The notes beneath the pieces are model-generated. The model saw only the letters and a list, made by a program, of their open reading frames with translations. It did no database searches and was not told the origin of the DNA. From Hellea sp. (GTDB lineage: Bacteria; Pseudomonadota; Alphaproteobacteria; Caulobacterales; Maricaulaceae), in NCBI GenBank assembly GCA_020631215.1, contig JAHDHS010000001.1:62001-126000 (forward strand): a stretch of DNA of 64,000 nt. Reading direction: 5' to 3'. The translations under genes and the position numbers were made by a program. Positions 53,233 through 62,699 of this stretch are shown one piece after another; position 1 is the stretch's first letter; each line of letters begins with the position of its first letter.

Positions 53233-54159
53233 TTAATCGCGCTCAAAGGTATAGGTCTTGATGATCCCCTTGGCCGGGACAGGTTTCCCGTCAACTACTT
53301 TGGGGAAATAGCGCGTTTTCATCGCGGCACGTTCAGAGACTTTGACGAAATTCTTCTCATAGCGGCGGGCTTTGACGCTGATCAGTTCGGTTGAAACAAC
53401 TTGTCCGGTTTCATCGATGTCCAAGCGCAGTTTGACCACGCCGGGCACTTTCTTGCGCCAAGCCCGGCCGGGATATTTGGGTTTAACGTCGCGGCGGATT
53501 TTAGGCTCATAAACGCCTATATTCGGATCTTTTTTGACAATCGGCGCGGCGGGCTTGGGCGGCGGCGGGACAAAGGTCACAACGCGGCGCGGCGCACCCG
53601 CAAAGGCGTCACTTCTGATGTTTGTGGGGATCGGGCTTTCAGCCTGTGCCATGCGCCGGTCAGGCTTGGTCAGTTCATCGGGCTCAGCGGCGAGTTCTGT
53701 GCGTAGAGTTTCGATTTCCTCACTGCGTGCCCCGAGTAAAGCGCCTCCCCATATTTTATCATATTGATCCAGAGCCGCAGTTTTGACCTCTTTGGGCAGG
53801 CGGTCATCATAATAGACCTGCGTGACCTCATCCCAGGCTTCACTGTCATGTAGATCGATCACCGCTAATTGCGACAGGACAGCTTCGGCGCGCGGGGAAT
53901 TCGGATAGACGCGCATGAAATCCTGTAACCGCGCCCGGCGCATGGCGGGATTGATTTCACCCAACGCTTTTATATAGGTCTGCCGGGCTTCGGTGTTCAC
54001 CACAGGGGTTTTCACGGGGCCGTCTATTTTCCCCCGGCCCATATAAATCACCGTGATCACGGCCAGCAGCGCGATCAGGCCAATCAACCACGCAAACATG
54101 GGCAGATAGCGGCCTTCCGGCGCCTCTTCATCCTGCGGATCGTCAATCGATTGATACAA
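53233..54159 (-). CDS. TonB-family energy transducer
   Basis: The product couples the proton-motive force to outer-membrane transport. With the TTG start at 54159 it has a 20-residue cytoplasmic N-terminus, one transmembrane helix (FAWLIGLIALLAVITVIYMG), a long periplasmic helical spacer with Pro-rich and Lys-rich parts, and a C-terminal TonB domain of about 80 residues (KYPGRAWRKKVPGVVKLRLDIDE, then KNFVKVSERAAMKTRYFP and a final KGIIKTYTFERD). An ATG at 54264 would add 35 residues and leave only four bases before polA, which is unlikely for divergent genes; the exact start is unproven. The spacer is not the classic Pro-Glu/Pro-Lys repeat. Confidence 0.78.
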   Translation of the reverse strand: MYQSIDDPQDEEAPEGRYLPMFAWLIGLIALLAVITVIYMGRGKIDGPVKTPVVNTEARQTYIKALGEINPAMRRARLQDFMRVYPNSPRAEAVLSQLAVIDLHDSEAWDEVTQVYYDDRLPKEVKTAALDQYDKIWGGALLGARSEEIETLRTELAAEPDELTKPDRRMAQAESPIPTNIRSDAFAGAPRRVVTFVPPPPKPAAPIVKKDPNIGVYEPKIRRDVKPKYPGRAWRKKVPGVVKLRLDIDETGQVVSTELISVKARRYEKNFVKVSERAAMKTRYFPKVVDGKPVPAKGIIKTYTFERD

Positions 54160-54268
54160 GTCTCTTGGCCTTAATTTACAGTTCAATCTTGCTTTTACAC
54201 GGAGAAAAACGTCAACGCTATTGAATTTACAGCCTGCCCTGCAATAGTTGCGCCAGAGGATCAAGATT

Positions 54269-57097
54269 ATGACAGCTAGCGCTCCGGTGGATAAAAACTC
54301 CCATGTCGTTTTGGTGGATGGATCGGGCTATATATTCCGGGCCTATCATGCCCTCCCGCCTTTGACGCGTAAAACGGACGGCCTGCCGGTTGGCGCCGTG
54401 GCCGGGTTTTCCAATATGTTGTTCAAACTGCTGCGCGATCAGAATGATGATAACCGCCCGACCCATTTTGCGGTGATCTTTGACAAGGGCAGCATCACCT
54501 TTCGCAATGATATCTATGACGACTATAAGGCCAATCGCCCGCCTGCGCCCGAAGATCTGGTACCGCAATTTCCGCTGACCCGCGATGCGACGCGGGCCTT
54601 TGGGGCGGCCTGTATCGAGATGGAAGGCTTTGAAGCCGACGACCTGATCGCGACCTATGCCCGGCAGGCCGAAGACAAAGGCGCGCGCGTGACGATTATC
54701 AGCTCGGACAAGGATTTGATGCAATTGGTCTCGGATCAGATCACCATGCTGGATACGATGAAAAACAAGCGCATTGGCCGTAAGGAAGTGATCGACAAAT
54801 TCGGGATGGGGCCGGAACGGGTCATCGAAATTCAAGCTTTGGCGGGTGACAGTGTCGATAATGTGCCCGGCGTGCCGGGGATTGGCGTGAAGACAGCCGT
54901 GCTTTTGCTGGAAGAATATGGGGATTTGGACAGCCTGCTGGAGCGGGCGGAGGAAATTCCGCAAAAAGGCCGCCGCGAGAAAATGGTGTCGAATAAGGAA
55001 AATGCACGCATTTCCCGTGATCTGGTGACATTGAAAACAGATGTCGATGTCGAAACGCCGCTGGAAGAACTGGCCGTGACCGATCCGGATGTGGATGTGT
55101 TATTTGATTTTCTGGAGAGCATGACATTCCGGACGCTCACAGCCCGTGTGCGGGCGGCCTTGGGTGAGGGGGAGACAGACGGGCTACGCCGGGATGACAC
55201 GGCGGTCAAACTCGTCCCGCCTGCTGAACAGATAACGCCCGGTAATGTGAGCTTTGACAAAAACAAATATGTCTGTGTGCAGGACATGTCTGTTCTAAAA
55301 GACTGGATAGAGCGCGCGATGACAACAGAGGCGATCGCGGTGGATTTGGAAACGGACAGTCTGGACAGCGCGGCTGCCAATCTGGTCGGTGTCTGTCTGG
55401 CGATTGATGACAATGAAGCCTGCTATATTCCGCTGGCACATGTCGGTGAAGGTGAGGGTGATTTGCTCGGCGGCGATGCCCCGAAGCAAGTCCCGATGGA
55501 CGCTGCGCTCGCGGCGCTAAAACCTTTGCTGGAAGCCCCGCATGTTTTGAAAGTCGGGCAAAATTTCAAATATGATTTGGGCGTCTTGCAACGTCACGAC
55601 ATTCACCCCGCGCCCTATGATGATACCATGCTGATTTCCTATGCGCTTGAAGGCGGGCTGCATGGCCATGGCATGGACACGCTCTCCGAGATGCATTTCG
55701 GGCACAAACCCATAGCCTTTAAAGAGATTGCCGGAACCGGCAAAAAACAAAAGACTTTCGATCAGATTAGCCTAGAGGAAGCCACACCCTATGCCGCCGA
55801 AGATGCGGATGTCACTTTACGTTTGTGGAAATTCCTGAAACCCAAACTCGCCGCAGGGCAGGTGGCCACGGTTTATGAGACGCTGGAACGTCCGCTGCCA
55901 GCCATTATTGCCGAAATGGAAAATCAAGGCATCAAAGTCGACCGGGCCGTGCTGGCGCGATTATCGGGGGACTTTTCCCAGAAAATGGCCGGGCTGGAAG
56001 CTGAGGCTTATGAACTCGCAGGCGATAAATTTAATCTGGGCAGTCCCAAACAACTCGGCGAAATCCTGTTTGACAAAATGGAACTAAAGGGCGGTAAGAA
56101 AACCAAAACCGGAGCTTGGCAAACGGGCGCGGGTGTTTTGGAGGATTTGGCGGCCGCGGGTGAAAAACTGCCGCAAGTCATTCTGGATTGGCGGCATTAC
56201 GCCAAGCTGAAATCCACCTATACGGATACACTCACCCAGCAAATCAATGAACGCACAGGCCGTGTTCATACCAGCTTTGCTTTGGCCGCCACGACAACAG
56301 GCCGTTTGTCATCATCCGACCCGAATTTGCAAAACATTCCGATCCGCACCGAAGATGGCCGCAAGATCCGCGATGCCTTTATCGCGGAAAAAGGGCATAT
56401 TCTGGTCGCGGCGGATTATTCGCAGATTGAACTGCGCATTCTGGCCCATGTCGCGGATTTGCCGACGATGAAACAGGCCTTTGCTGATGGCGTGGATATT
56501 CATGCCATGACCGCCAGCGAGATGTTCTCTGTGCCTCTGGCCGATATGGACAGCGCCACACGCCGCCGCGCCAAGGCGATTAATTTCGGGATTATTTACG
56601 GCATTTCCGCTTTTGGCTTGGCCAATAATCTGGGTATTTCACGGACCGAGGCGGGCGATTATATCAAAAGCTATTTTGAGAAATTCCCCGGCATCAAGGC
56701 CTATATGGACGCCGCCAAGGAAGAGGCGCGTGAACATGGCTATGTCAAAACCCTGCTGGGCCGAAAATGCCATATTAAAGGCATTCGCGACCGCAACCCG
56801 AATATGCGCGCCTTCGCCGAACGTCAGGCGATTAATGCCCCGATACAGGGCGCCGCGGCGGATATTATGCGCCGCGCCATGATCCGCATGCCCGAAGCTA
56901 TTCGCGGCATAGACGGCGCAAGAATGCTCCTGCAAGTCCATGATGAATTGGTCTTTGAAGTCCCCGAGAGTCAGGCAGAACAATTAATTCAAACCGCCAA
57001 AGACACTATGGCCAAAGCACCCCTGCCGGCAGTGCAATTATCCGTGCCTTTGGTGGTTGATGCTAATGCCGCCTCTAACTGGAATGATGCGCACTAA
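54269..57097 (+). CDS. polA: DNA polymerase I
   Basis: The 942-residue enzyme has three domains. An N-terminal 5'-3' exonuclease holds VLVDGSGYIFRAYHALPPLTR and the DKDLMQLV and GDSVDNVPGVPGIG metal and H3TH segments. A 3'-5' exonuclease follows with AVDLETDSLD, GQNFKYDLGVL and YAAEDADVTLRL, so proofreading residues appear intact. The polymerase domain has TTGRLSSSDPNLQNIP, AADYSQIELRILAHVA, RRRAKAINFGIIYG and VHDELVFEVP. The ATG at 54269 is preferred to 54248. Its last 23 bases overlap the 3' end of the convergent pgi gene. Confidence 0.96.
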   Translation: MTASAPVDKNSHVVLVDGSGYIFRAYHALPPLTRKTDGLPVGAVAGFSNMLFKLLRDQNDDNRPTHFAVIFDKGSITFRNDIYDDYKANRPPAPEDLVPQFPLTRDATRAFGAACIEMEGFEADDLIATYARQAEDKGARVTIISSDKDLMQLVSDQITMLDTMKNKRIGRKEVIDKFGMGPERVIEIQALAGDSVDNVPGVPGIGVKTAVLLLEEYGDLDSLLERAEEIPQKGRREKMVSNKENARISRDLVTLKTDVDVETPLEELAVTDPDVDVLFDFLESMTFRTLTARVRAALGEGETDGLRRDDTAVKLVPPAEQITPGNVSFDKNKYVCVQDMSVLKDWIERAMTTEAIAVDLETDSLDSAAANLVGVCLAIDDNEACYIPLAHVGEGEGDLLGGDAPKQVPMDAALAALKPLLEAPHVLKVGQNFKYDLGVLQRHDIHPAPYDDTMLISYALEGGLHGHGMDTLSEMHFGHKPIAFKEIAGTGKKQKTFDQISLEEATPYAAEDADVTLRLWKFLKPKLAAGQVATVYETLERPLPAIIAEMENQGIKVDRAVLARLSGDFSQKMAGLEAEAYELAGDKFNLGSPKQLGEILFDKMELKGGKKTKTGAWQTGAGVLEDLAAAGEKLPQVILDWRHYAKLKSTYTDTLTQQINERTGRVHTSFALAATTTGRLSSSDPNLQNIPIRTEDGRKIRDAFIAEKGHILVAADYSQIELRILAHVADLPTMKQAFADGVDIHAMTASEMFSVPLADMDSATRRRAKAINFGIIYGISAFGLANNLGISRTEAGDYIKSYFEKFPGIKAYMDAAKEEAREHGYVKTLLGRKCHIKGIRDRNPNMRAFAERQAINAPIQGAAADIMRRAMIRMPEAIRGIDGARMLLQVHDELVFEVPESQAEQLIQTAKDTMAKAPLPAVQLSVPLVVDANAASNWNDAH

Positions 57098-58631
57098 GCA
57101 GTTCCATCAACGCTGCGGTGCTGGGATCATGGTCGCCGGTTTCGCCTTTTTCCATTTCGGATAGGATGGTGCTTGCTAGCACCTTGCCGAGTTCCACGCC
57201 CCATTGATCGAAACTGTTGACGTTCCAGATGACGCCCTGAACAAATACTTTATGTTCATAGAGCGCAATCAGGTGGCCGAGCGCGAAGGGCGATAAATCA
57301 TCCAGCGTGATCGTGGTTGAGGGACGATTGCCGGGGAAGGTTTTTTGCGGGGCGAGCGCATCGATTTCGCTGTGACCTTCCAATTCTTCGCGCACCTTAT
57401 ATTCCGGCTTACCCAGCATGAGCGCCTCGGATTGCGCGAAGCAATTGGCGAGCAGCGCCGCGTGATGGGCGGGGCGGTTTTCGTGATCTTTCAGCACGGC
57501 CACAAAATCAACAGGCGCGCCGGGCGTGCCTTGATGCAGCCATTGGAAAAAAGCGTGCTGTCCATTCGTGCCTTCATCGCCCCAGACAATCGGGCAGGTC
57601 AGGCCCGCTTCATGGCCATCGCGGGTGATGCGCTTGCCGTTGCTCTCCATTTCCAACTGCTGGAGGAAGGCCGGAAACTTTCGAATGCGTCGACTGTAAG
57701 GGATGACAGCTTGGCTGGTATAACCCAGCACATTGCGGTTCCAGATACCTGTCATCGCCAGCATGACGGGCAGATTTTCCTGAAGGGGTTGATCACGAAA
57801 ATGCATATCCATCGCAGCCGCCCCTTTGAGGAATTGATCAAAGGCGTCAGGGCCGTAAGCAATTTGCAGAGACAGCCCGACAGCCGACCAGACAGAGTAA
57901 CGCCCGCCGACCCAATCCCAGAAGTCAAAGATATTCTCAGCGCTAATACCGAAATCTTCGGCGCGGCCCCGATTGGCTGTCACCGCAATCATATTGCTGG
58001 CTGCATATTTGCCAAGCCAGCCACGGACGGCCTCGCCGTTCATTTTCGTTTCCTGTGTGCCAAAGGATTTTGAGACGACGATGGCCAAAGTGTCTTTGGG
58101 CTTTAGACCTTTGACCGCGTCATTCACCGACGCGCCATCCACATTTTCCGCAAAGCACAGATTTAATGCTGGCTCGCTGGTGGCCTCAAAGGCATCCGCC
58201 ACAAGGCGCGGGCCGAGGTCAGAGCCGCCAATACCAATATGGACGATGTTTTTAAACTTGCCCGCATCCCGAATGGCATTGGCATAATCCGCCATACGCT
58301 TGCGCATCGCCTTGACCTCTTTTTGGACCGTCCTCGAACCGCCCACGACGCGCAGCGCCATATGCAAAACGGCTCGGTCTTCGGATGTATTGACTTTGTC
58401 TCCGGCGAATAATTTCGCCCGCCATTCTTCCAGATGACAGCCCGCCGCGAGTGACAGCAGCGCTTGCCGGGCCTGTTCGCTGATGGCTTGTTTGGAAAAA
58501 TCCGCGCGCAGAGGGCCTTCGGTGATGACAAAGTTTGCTATCCGGGCGGGCTCCGTTTTGAACAGTTCAGTGATAGCAACTGCTTGGCCAGCCAGGTCTT
58601 CCAGACGTTTGAAATGCTCATCACGGGTCAT
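57075..58631 (-). CDS. pgi: glucose-6-phosphate isomerase
   Basis: PGI interconverts glucose-6-phosphate and fructose-6-phosphate. The 518-residue protein has HIGIGGSDLGPRLVADAF, SKSFGTQETKMN, DWVGGRYSVWSAVGLSLQIA, and the catalytic Glu and His in the GDEGTNGQHAFFQWLHQG stretch. It is somewhat shorter than the 549-residue enteric form. It starts two bases from the rph stop, so rph-pgi is probably cotranscribed. Its 3' end overlaps polA by 23 bases. Confidence 0.96.
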   Translation of the reverse strand: MTRDEHFKRLEDLAGQAVAITELFKTEPARIANFVITEGPLRADFSKQAISEQARQALLSLAAGCHLEEWRAKLFAGDKVNTSEDRAVLHMALRVVGGSRTVQKEVKAMRKRMADYANAIRDAGKFKNIVHIGIGGSDLGPRLVADAFEATSEPALNLCFAENVDGASVNDAVKGLKPKDTLAIVVSKSFGTQETKMNGEAVRGWLGKYAASNMIAVTANRGRAEDFGISAENIFDFWDWVGGRYSVWSAVGLSLQIAYGPDAFDQFLKGAAAMDMHFRDQPLQENLPVMLAMTGIWNRNVLGYTSQAVIPYSRRIRKFPAFLQQLEMESNGKRITRDGHEAGLTCPIVWGDEGTNGQHAFFQWLHQGTPGAPVDFVAVLKDHENRPAHHAALLANCFAQSEALMLGKPEYKVREELEGHSEIDALAPQKTFPGNRPSTTITLDDLSPFALGHLIALYEHKVFVQGVIWNVNSFDQWGVELGKVLASTILSEMEKGETGDHDPSTAALMELLSAHHSS

Positions 58632-58632
58632 A

Positions 58633-59349
58633 TTATTTGCCCAATACTTGCTGTTGCAATGCGCAGAGTTCGCCCACGCCTTTATCCGCCAGCCGTGTTA
58701 ATTCCGCCATTTCAGCGGCCGTAAAGGGTGTGTCTTCGGCGCTGGCCTGGACTTCGATAATGCCGCCCTTATCTGTTAAAACGAAATTCGCGTCGGCCTG
58801 CGCGGCGCTGTCTTCGACATATTCCAAATCCAGACGGCACTGCCCGTCGACAATCCCGCAGCTGACGGCGGCCATATTGTCATAGACCGGATTTTCCGCG
58901 ATCAAACCATCGGCCACCAATTTCTCGCAAGCTTGATAAAGCGCCACCCAGGCCCCGGAAATCGACGCCGTGCGCGTTCCGCCATCGGCCTGCATCACGT
59001 CACAATCCAAAATAATTTGCCGCTCCCCGAGCTTTTCCAGATCAATCACCGCCCGCAGGGAGCGTCCAATCAGGCGCTGAATTTCAACGGTGCGCCCGCC
59101 CTGTTTGCCGCGCGCGGCTTCGCGGTTGTTGCGCGAATGGGTGGAGCGCGGCAGCATGCCATATTCCGCCGTGACCCAACCTTTACCCTTGCCCTTCATC
59201 CAGCGCGGCACATTTTCATCAACCGAGGCCGTGCACAGCACATGGGTTTCACCGAATTTAGCCAAACATGAGCCTTCGGCATAGCGTGATACGCTAGTCT
59301 CAAAACTGACATCTCTTAGCTGGTCGGCGGCGCGGTCATTCGGTCGCAT
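58633..59349 (-). CDS. rph: ribonuclease PH
   Basis: RNase PH trims tRNA 3' ends with phosphate. The 238-residue protein has [68 protein letters not shown] and [23 protein letters not shown]. It also has the phosphate-binding and active-site Asp in [14 protein letters not shown]. Length is normal. It lies 57 bases downstream of the YdbH-like gene on the minus strand and two bases before pgi. Confidence 0.96.
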   Translation of the reverse strand: MRPNDRAADQLRDVSFETSVSRYAEGSCLAKFGETHVLCTASVDENVPRWMKGKGKGWVTAEYGMLPRSTHSRNNREAARGKQGGRTVEIQRLIGRSLRAVIDLEKLGERQIILDCDVMQADGGTRTASISGAWVALYQACEKLVADGLIAENPVYDNMAAVSCGIVDGQCRLDLEYVEDSAAQADANFVLTDKGGIIEVQASAEDTPFTAAEMAELTRLADKGVGELCALQQQVLGK

Positions 59350-59406
59350 GGAAGTCTCCGTGAAATTTTTGTGGCTGATAGCGAATAGCGGCGTGAGTTT
59401 AAAGCT

Positions 59407-62400
59407 TTATTCAATGACAGCTTTGCCCGTCTGCCGCGCAACGCTGGATTTAATATGTTCATTGGAATTGAAATTACGCAGGATGTTGAAGAGCTCGCCC
59501 TCTATCGTGACATCAAATGCAAAGGGTTGCCCGCTGAGCACCTTTTCATTTTTGCCCTCGAATTTCATGCCCACCAGAATTTCGCCGTCCAGCGGGCCGT
59601 TGACCTTGGCGAAGAGTTCTTGATAGCGAAAATCTTTCAGCGCCTCCATCGCGGCCCCCGCGAAACGGTTCACTTCTTTTGTGGCATCCGCTTCGGCGGC
59701 GGCATATTGGATACGCCCGCCATTGGGCACTCGGATCAGACCATCTTCAACGGTAACATTAATGCCGCGAATGACGATCGGGAAGGCTCCTTCCAAATCA
59801 CCCGTCGCTTTCAGGGCGCCATTGCCCAGATTGTTGATAAAGGCCCCCAGATCGACTTTCTCCAGTCGCAGGGTCATGCGGTTTTCCTGCGCCGCATATT
59901 TCCATGTGAAGGGGTCGAGTGAGAAAAACCCGTCCCCTAACGGCCAGCGGGCGGAGTAAACTTTCACGCCCTCCGGCATCAGTTCATATTCGATCACACC
60001 ATTGGCCAGCGGCAGGCCTGGATCAAACATATCGACGGTCATGGTTTGCCGTCCCCGGGTTTTCAGCGGCAGAACAGATTCCAGATCCACCTCCGTACTC
60101 ACCCCGGTCAGCGGGCCGGGCGCTGTACCGAAATTAATATTATTCAGCTTGGCCGTGCCGGAGCTTTTCATCGGTTGACCCGCCGCAAAGGCCAGATTGA
60201 TTTTGGCGGAAACCGACCCGTCCACCCGGGCGACTTTACCGCGCAGAGCCGGAACCAGCGATTGCGGTTGCAGGCCATTCGGCCTGAAGCGCAAAGCCTC
60301 AATGTCAACCGTGGCCGTGCCGGCGCTGTCTTTAATTTGATAGTCAATATTGATGGGTGTGTTGTTGGCTTGCGGCAAATAGGCGACGGTTTGCCCCTTA
60401 AAGACCCCGTCCTGAAACTTGACGGACCCTTTCAGCGGCATAGGCGGTAAGTCATTGGCCGTCAGTTTCACCAAGCCGTTTTCATGATTAAGCGTGTAAT
60501 TATCCGGCGTGCCGGAGACATCCAGCCCGATATTTTTGGCCTGTATTAAAGGCGACCGAATTTGCGCGGTGGGCGCTTTCAGCGCGAAGGATAGTGGCTC
60601 TGACGGCAGGAGCTTTGCTGATAGATTTCCATTGCCTAAATTTATGAGCGTATTCGGGCCGGGGATGTCATCGCTTTTCACAATGGCGGCTTGAAAAACG
60701 CCGTCCCAATCCTGCTGAAGGCCGTTGGCTGTGTTGGCCAGGGTGCCTTTGAGGGTGATATCCCGGGAGACAATGCCCAAAGTCGCTCCGTCCGAACTGC
60801 GCGTCGCGGTCATCGAGACATCTGACAGCTCTGATAATATGGTCGCAACCTCACCTTTGCGTTCATAAATCGGCGCGGCTTTGGCGGCCTTTCCGGTGAA
60901 ATCTGTGATCGTCCAGTCTGTTGCGGTCTCGACTTTGGAGGCTCTGATTTCACCGGAACTTGGCGTGAAATCGACGGCTAGATGATCCGGCCGCAGATGC
61001 ACATCCATCTGTCCCGTCGTTTGCAAACCTTCGACAATGCCGCCGGGCAGGGGGCCGTCATAATCCACGGCCCCGCTGAGTTTGACTTTGCGGTGAGCAA
61101 AACTCCGCCCGTCATAATCCGTTTGTATTTTAATCGGCCCGAGCCGCGCGGGCGAGGCAGCATTCCGCCATGTCGAAGTCGTGCTGACCAAGGCGCGGAA
61201 TGTCTCCACTCCATCAATGCGCCAACCATTAAAAGACTTGGCAACAAAGCGGCCATTCTTAACCGTCAGGCCCGCCGGTTGGGTCAGGGCCCCATCAAAA
61301 TAGGCGGAAATTTGCCGGGCGTCTCGGTCAAATTGATAAACGGCTTCATCGCGTCTGGGCGAGAGGGTCAAGACGGTCTTGCGGGCGCGGATGGTGGCGG
61401 GCCCCGCTAATTCAATCCGAACGCCAGCCTCATCCCTGCGCAGCGCTCCTTTCGCGGAGATCGCGCTCTGCGTGAACAAATCCAGTAATTGCGCTTCGAG
61501 GTCGGGCACGAAATGCTGCGCAACCGGCGTGCGCGACAAAGCCGGCGTTAAAGACAAGCTTTGCGCTAGGTTTCGGTTGCGCACGGGGTCGGGCAAACGC
61601 AAGGCCTCAATATCCGCCTGCCACCTCCCGTCCAGATCGACCCCAATATCAGCTTCAGCGGCCCGCCCTGACCAAGACAGGGCCGTGCCGGTCAGTTCCG
61701 CCTGCGCCATATCCAAGCTGTCAAAGCTTAGATTTATATCTCCGGCAAACTGCCTCTGGTCTTTGGTCAGATCGGGAATGCCGTTAAATTTTACATACAA
61801 GCCAGATGCATCCACAGACGGATGACGCAGCGTTGGAATGTCCAATGCCCCCTCGGCGGTGATGATGCCTTTGTCGATCGTGATTTTGGACTGGCCGGAT
61901 ATGTCTGCGCTTAATTCATCGCGGGTCCACGTGGTCGGCGCCAGTTCCACCTCAGTGGTCAGGTTTTCCAAATCCTGAATATCGGCGCTGGCCGTGACAT
62001 CTGCCGGGCCGTAAACTGTGTTGAGCGTAAATTGCCCATCTGTCACGCTTATGCCCCTTGGCGGAAAAGCGGAATTCCCTCCGCCGCCTGCGCCCATGCC
62101 CGGCGGTAGCCAGCCATCCACGATCTGCCAGTCTTCATTCAATGTCAGAGTCGCGTCCGGGCGGGTAAACTCCAGACGTTCCACAAGCCCATCCAGTAAA
62201 TCGCGCCACTGATATTCCGCGCGAATCTTATCAGAGCTAAAAAACCTTTCCCCGTCATAGCTCAGCCGTACATTGCTTAGCACAAGATGGGTTTTGGAAA
62301 GCTCATCCCAGGACAGCTCTGCCTGAACGCCTTCTTCGGACAGCGTGTCAATGGCAAATTTTTCCAGCAGCCCCATCCGGTTGGACCAAACCCAATAGGC

Positions 62401-62508
62401 GGCCATAAACGCAACCAACAGTAAAAAGGCTAAAACGTAGAGCAGCCACACCCACCAAGGTCGGCGGCGACCAGCTTTGACGGGGCTTATGTTGGTGTCG
62501 GAGGCCAA
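59407..62508 (-). CDS. YdbH-family AsmA-like protein (envelope lipid transport type)
   Basis: The 1033-residue protein has an N-terminal inner-membrane anchor (about 18-42, PWWVWLLYVLAFLLLVAFMAAYWV) and a very long periplasmic beta-rich region of repeated AsmA-like strands. It ends in a C-terminal YdbH domain (WPLGDGFFSLDPFTWKYAAQENRMTLRLEKVDLG, then GDLEGAFPIVIRG, and a final helix with EALKDFRYQELFAKVNGPLDGEILVG). YdbH, TamB and YhdP are thought to form bridges for phospholipid transport between the membranes; this protein's role is inferred from the family. No ynbE or ydbL homologue is adjacent. It is followed by rph. Confidence 0.83.
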   Translation of the reverse strand: MASDTNISPVKAGRRRPWWVWLLYVLAFLLLVAFMAAYWVWSNRMGLLEKFAIDTLSEEGVQAELSWDELSKTHLVLSNVRLSYDGERFFSSDKIRAEYQWRDLLDGLVERLEFTRPDATLTLNEDWQIVDGWLPPGMGAGGGGNSAFPPRGISVTDGQFTLNTVYGPADVTASADIQDLENLTTEVELAPTTWTRDELSADISGQSKITIDKGIITAEGALDIPTLRHPSVDASGLYVKFNGIPDLTKDQRQFAGDINLSFDSLDMAQAELTGTALSWSGRAAEADIGVDLDGRWQADIEALRLPDPVRNRNLAQSLSLTPALSRTPVAQHFVPDLEAQLLDLFTQSAISAKGALRRDEAGVRIELAGPATIRARKTVLTLSPRRDEAVYQFDRDARQISAYFDGALTQPAGLTVKNGRFVAKSFNGWRIDGVETFRALVSTTSTWRNAASPARLGPIKIQTDYDGRSFAHRKVKLSGAVDYDGPLPGGIVEGLQTTGQMDVHLRPDHLAVDFTPSSGEIRASKVETATDWTITDFTGKAAKAAPIYERKGEVATILSELSDVSMTATRSSDGATLGIVSRDITLKGTLANTANGLQQDWDGVFQAAIVKSDDIPGPNTLINLGNGNLSAKLLPSEPLSFALKAPTAQIRSPLIQAKNIGLDVSGTPDNYTLNHENGLVKLTANDLPPMPLKGSVKFQDGVFKGQTVAYLPQANNTPINIDYQIKDSAGTATVDIEALRFRPNGLQPQSLVPALRGKVARVDGSVSAKINLAFAAGQPMKSSGTAKLNNINFGTAPGPLTGVSTEVDLESVLPLKTRGRQTMTVDMFDPGLPLANGVIEYELMPEGVKVYSARWPLGDGFFSLDPFTWKYAAQENRMTLRLEKVDLGAFINNLGNGALKATGDLEGAFPIVIRGINVTVEDGLIRVPNGGRIQYAAAEADATKEVNRFAGAAMEALKDFRYQELFAKVNGPLDGEILVGMKFEGKNEKVLSGQPFAFDVTIEGELFNILRNFNSNEHIKSSVARQTGKAVIE

Positions 62509-62699
62509 AGAGAAAGTTTTACAATTGCAGAGCCAGATATTTCATATCATAAGGGCTCTACGCTTTCTGGCATTGATGCACCATAATTTTTCGTAAGTTT
62601 ACACAGCTTACTAAGATAAATATAAGCCGCATTAACCAAAGCGTAGGGATAATTCGGGCAAACTGTAAATTGCTCATTAATATTGGACGACCATCACAT

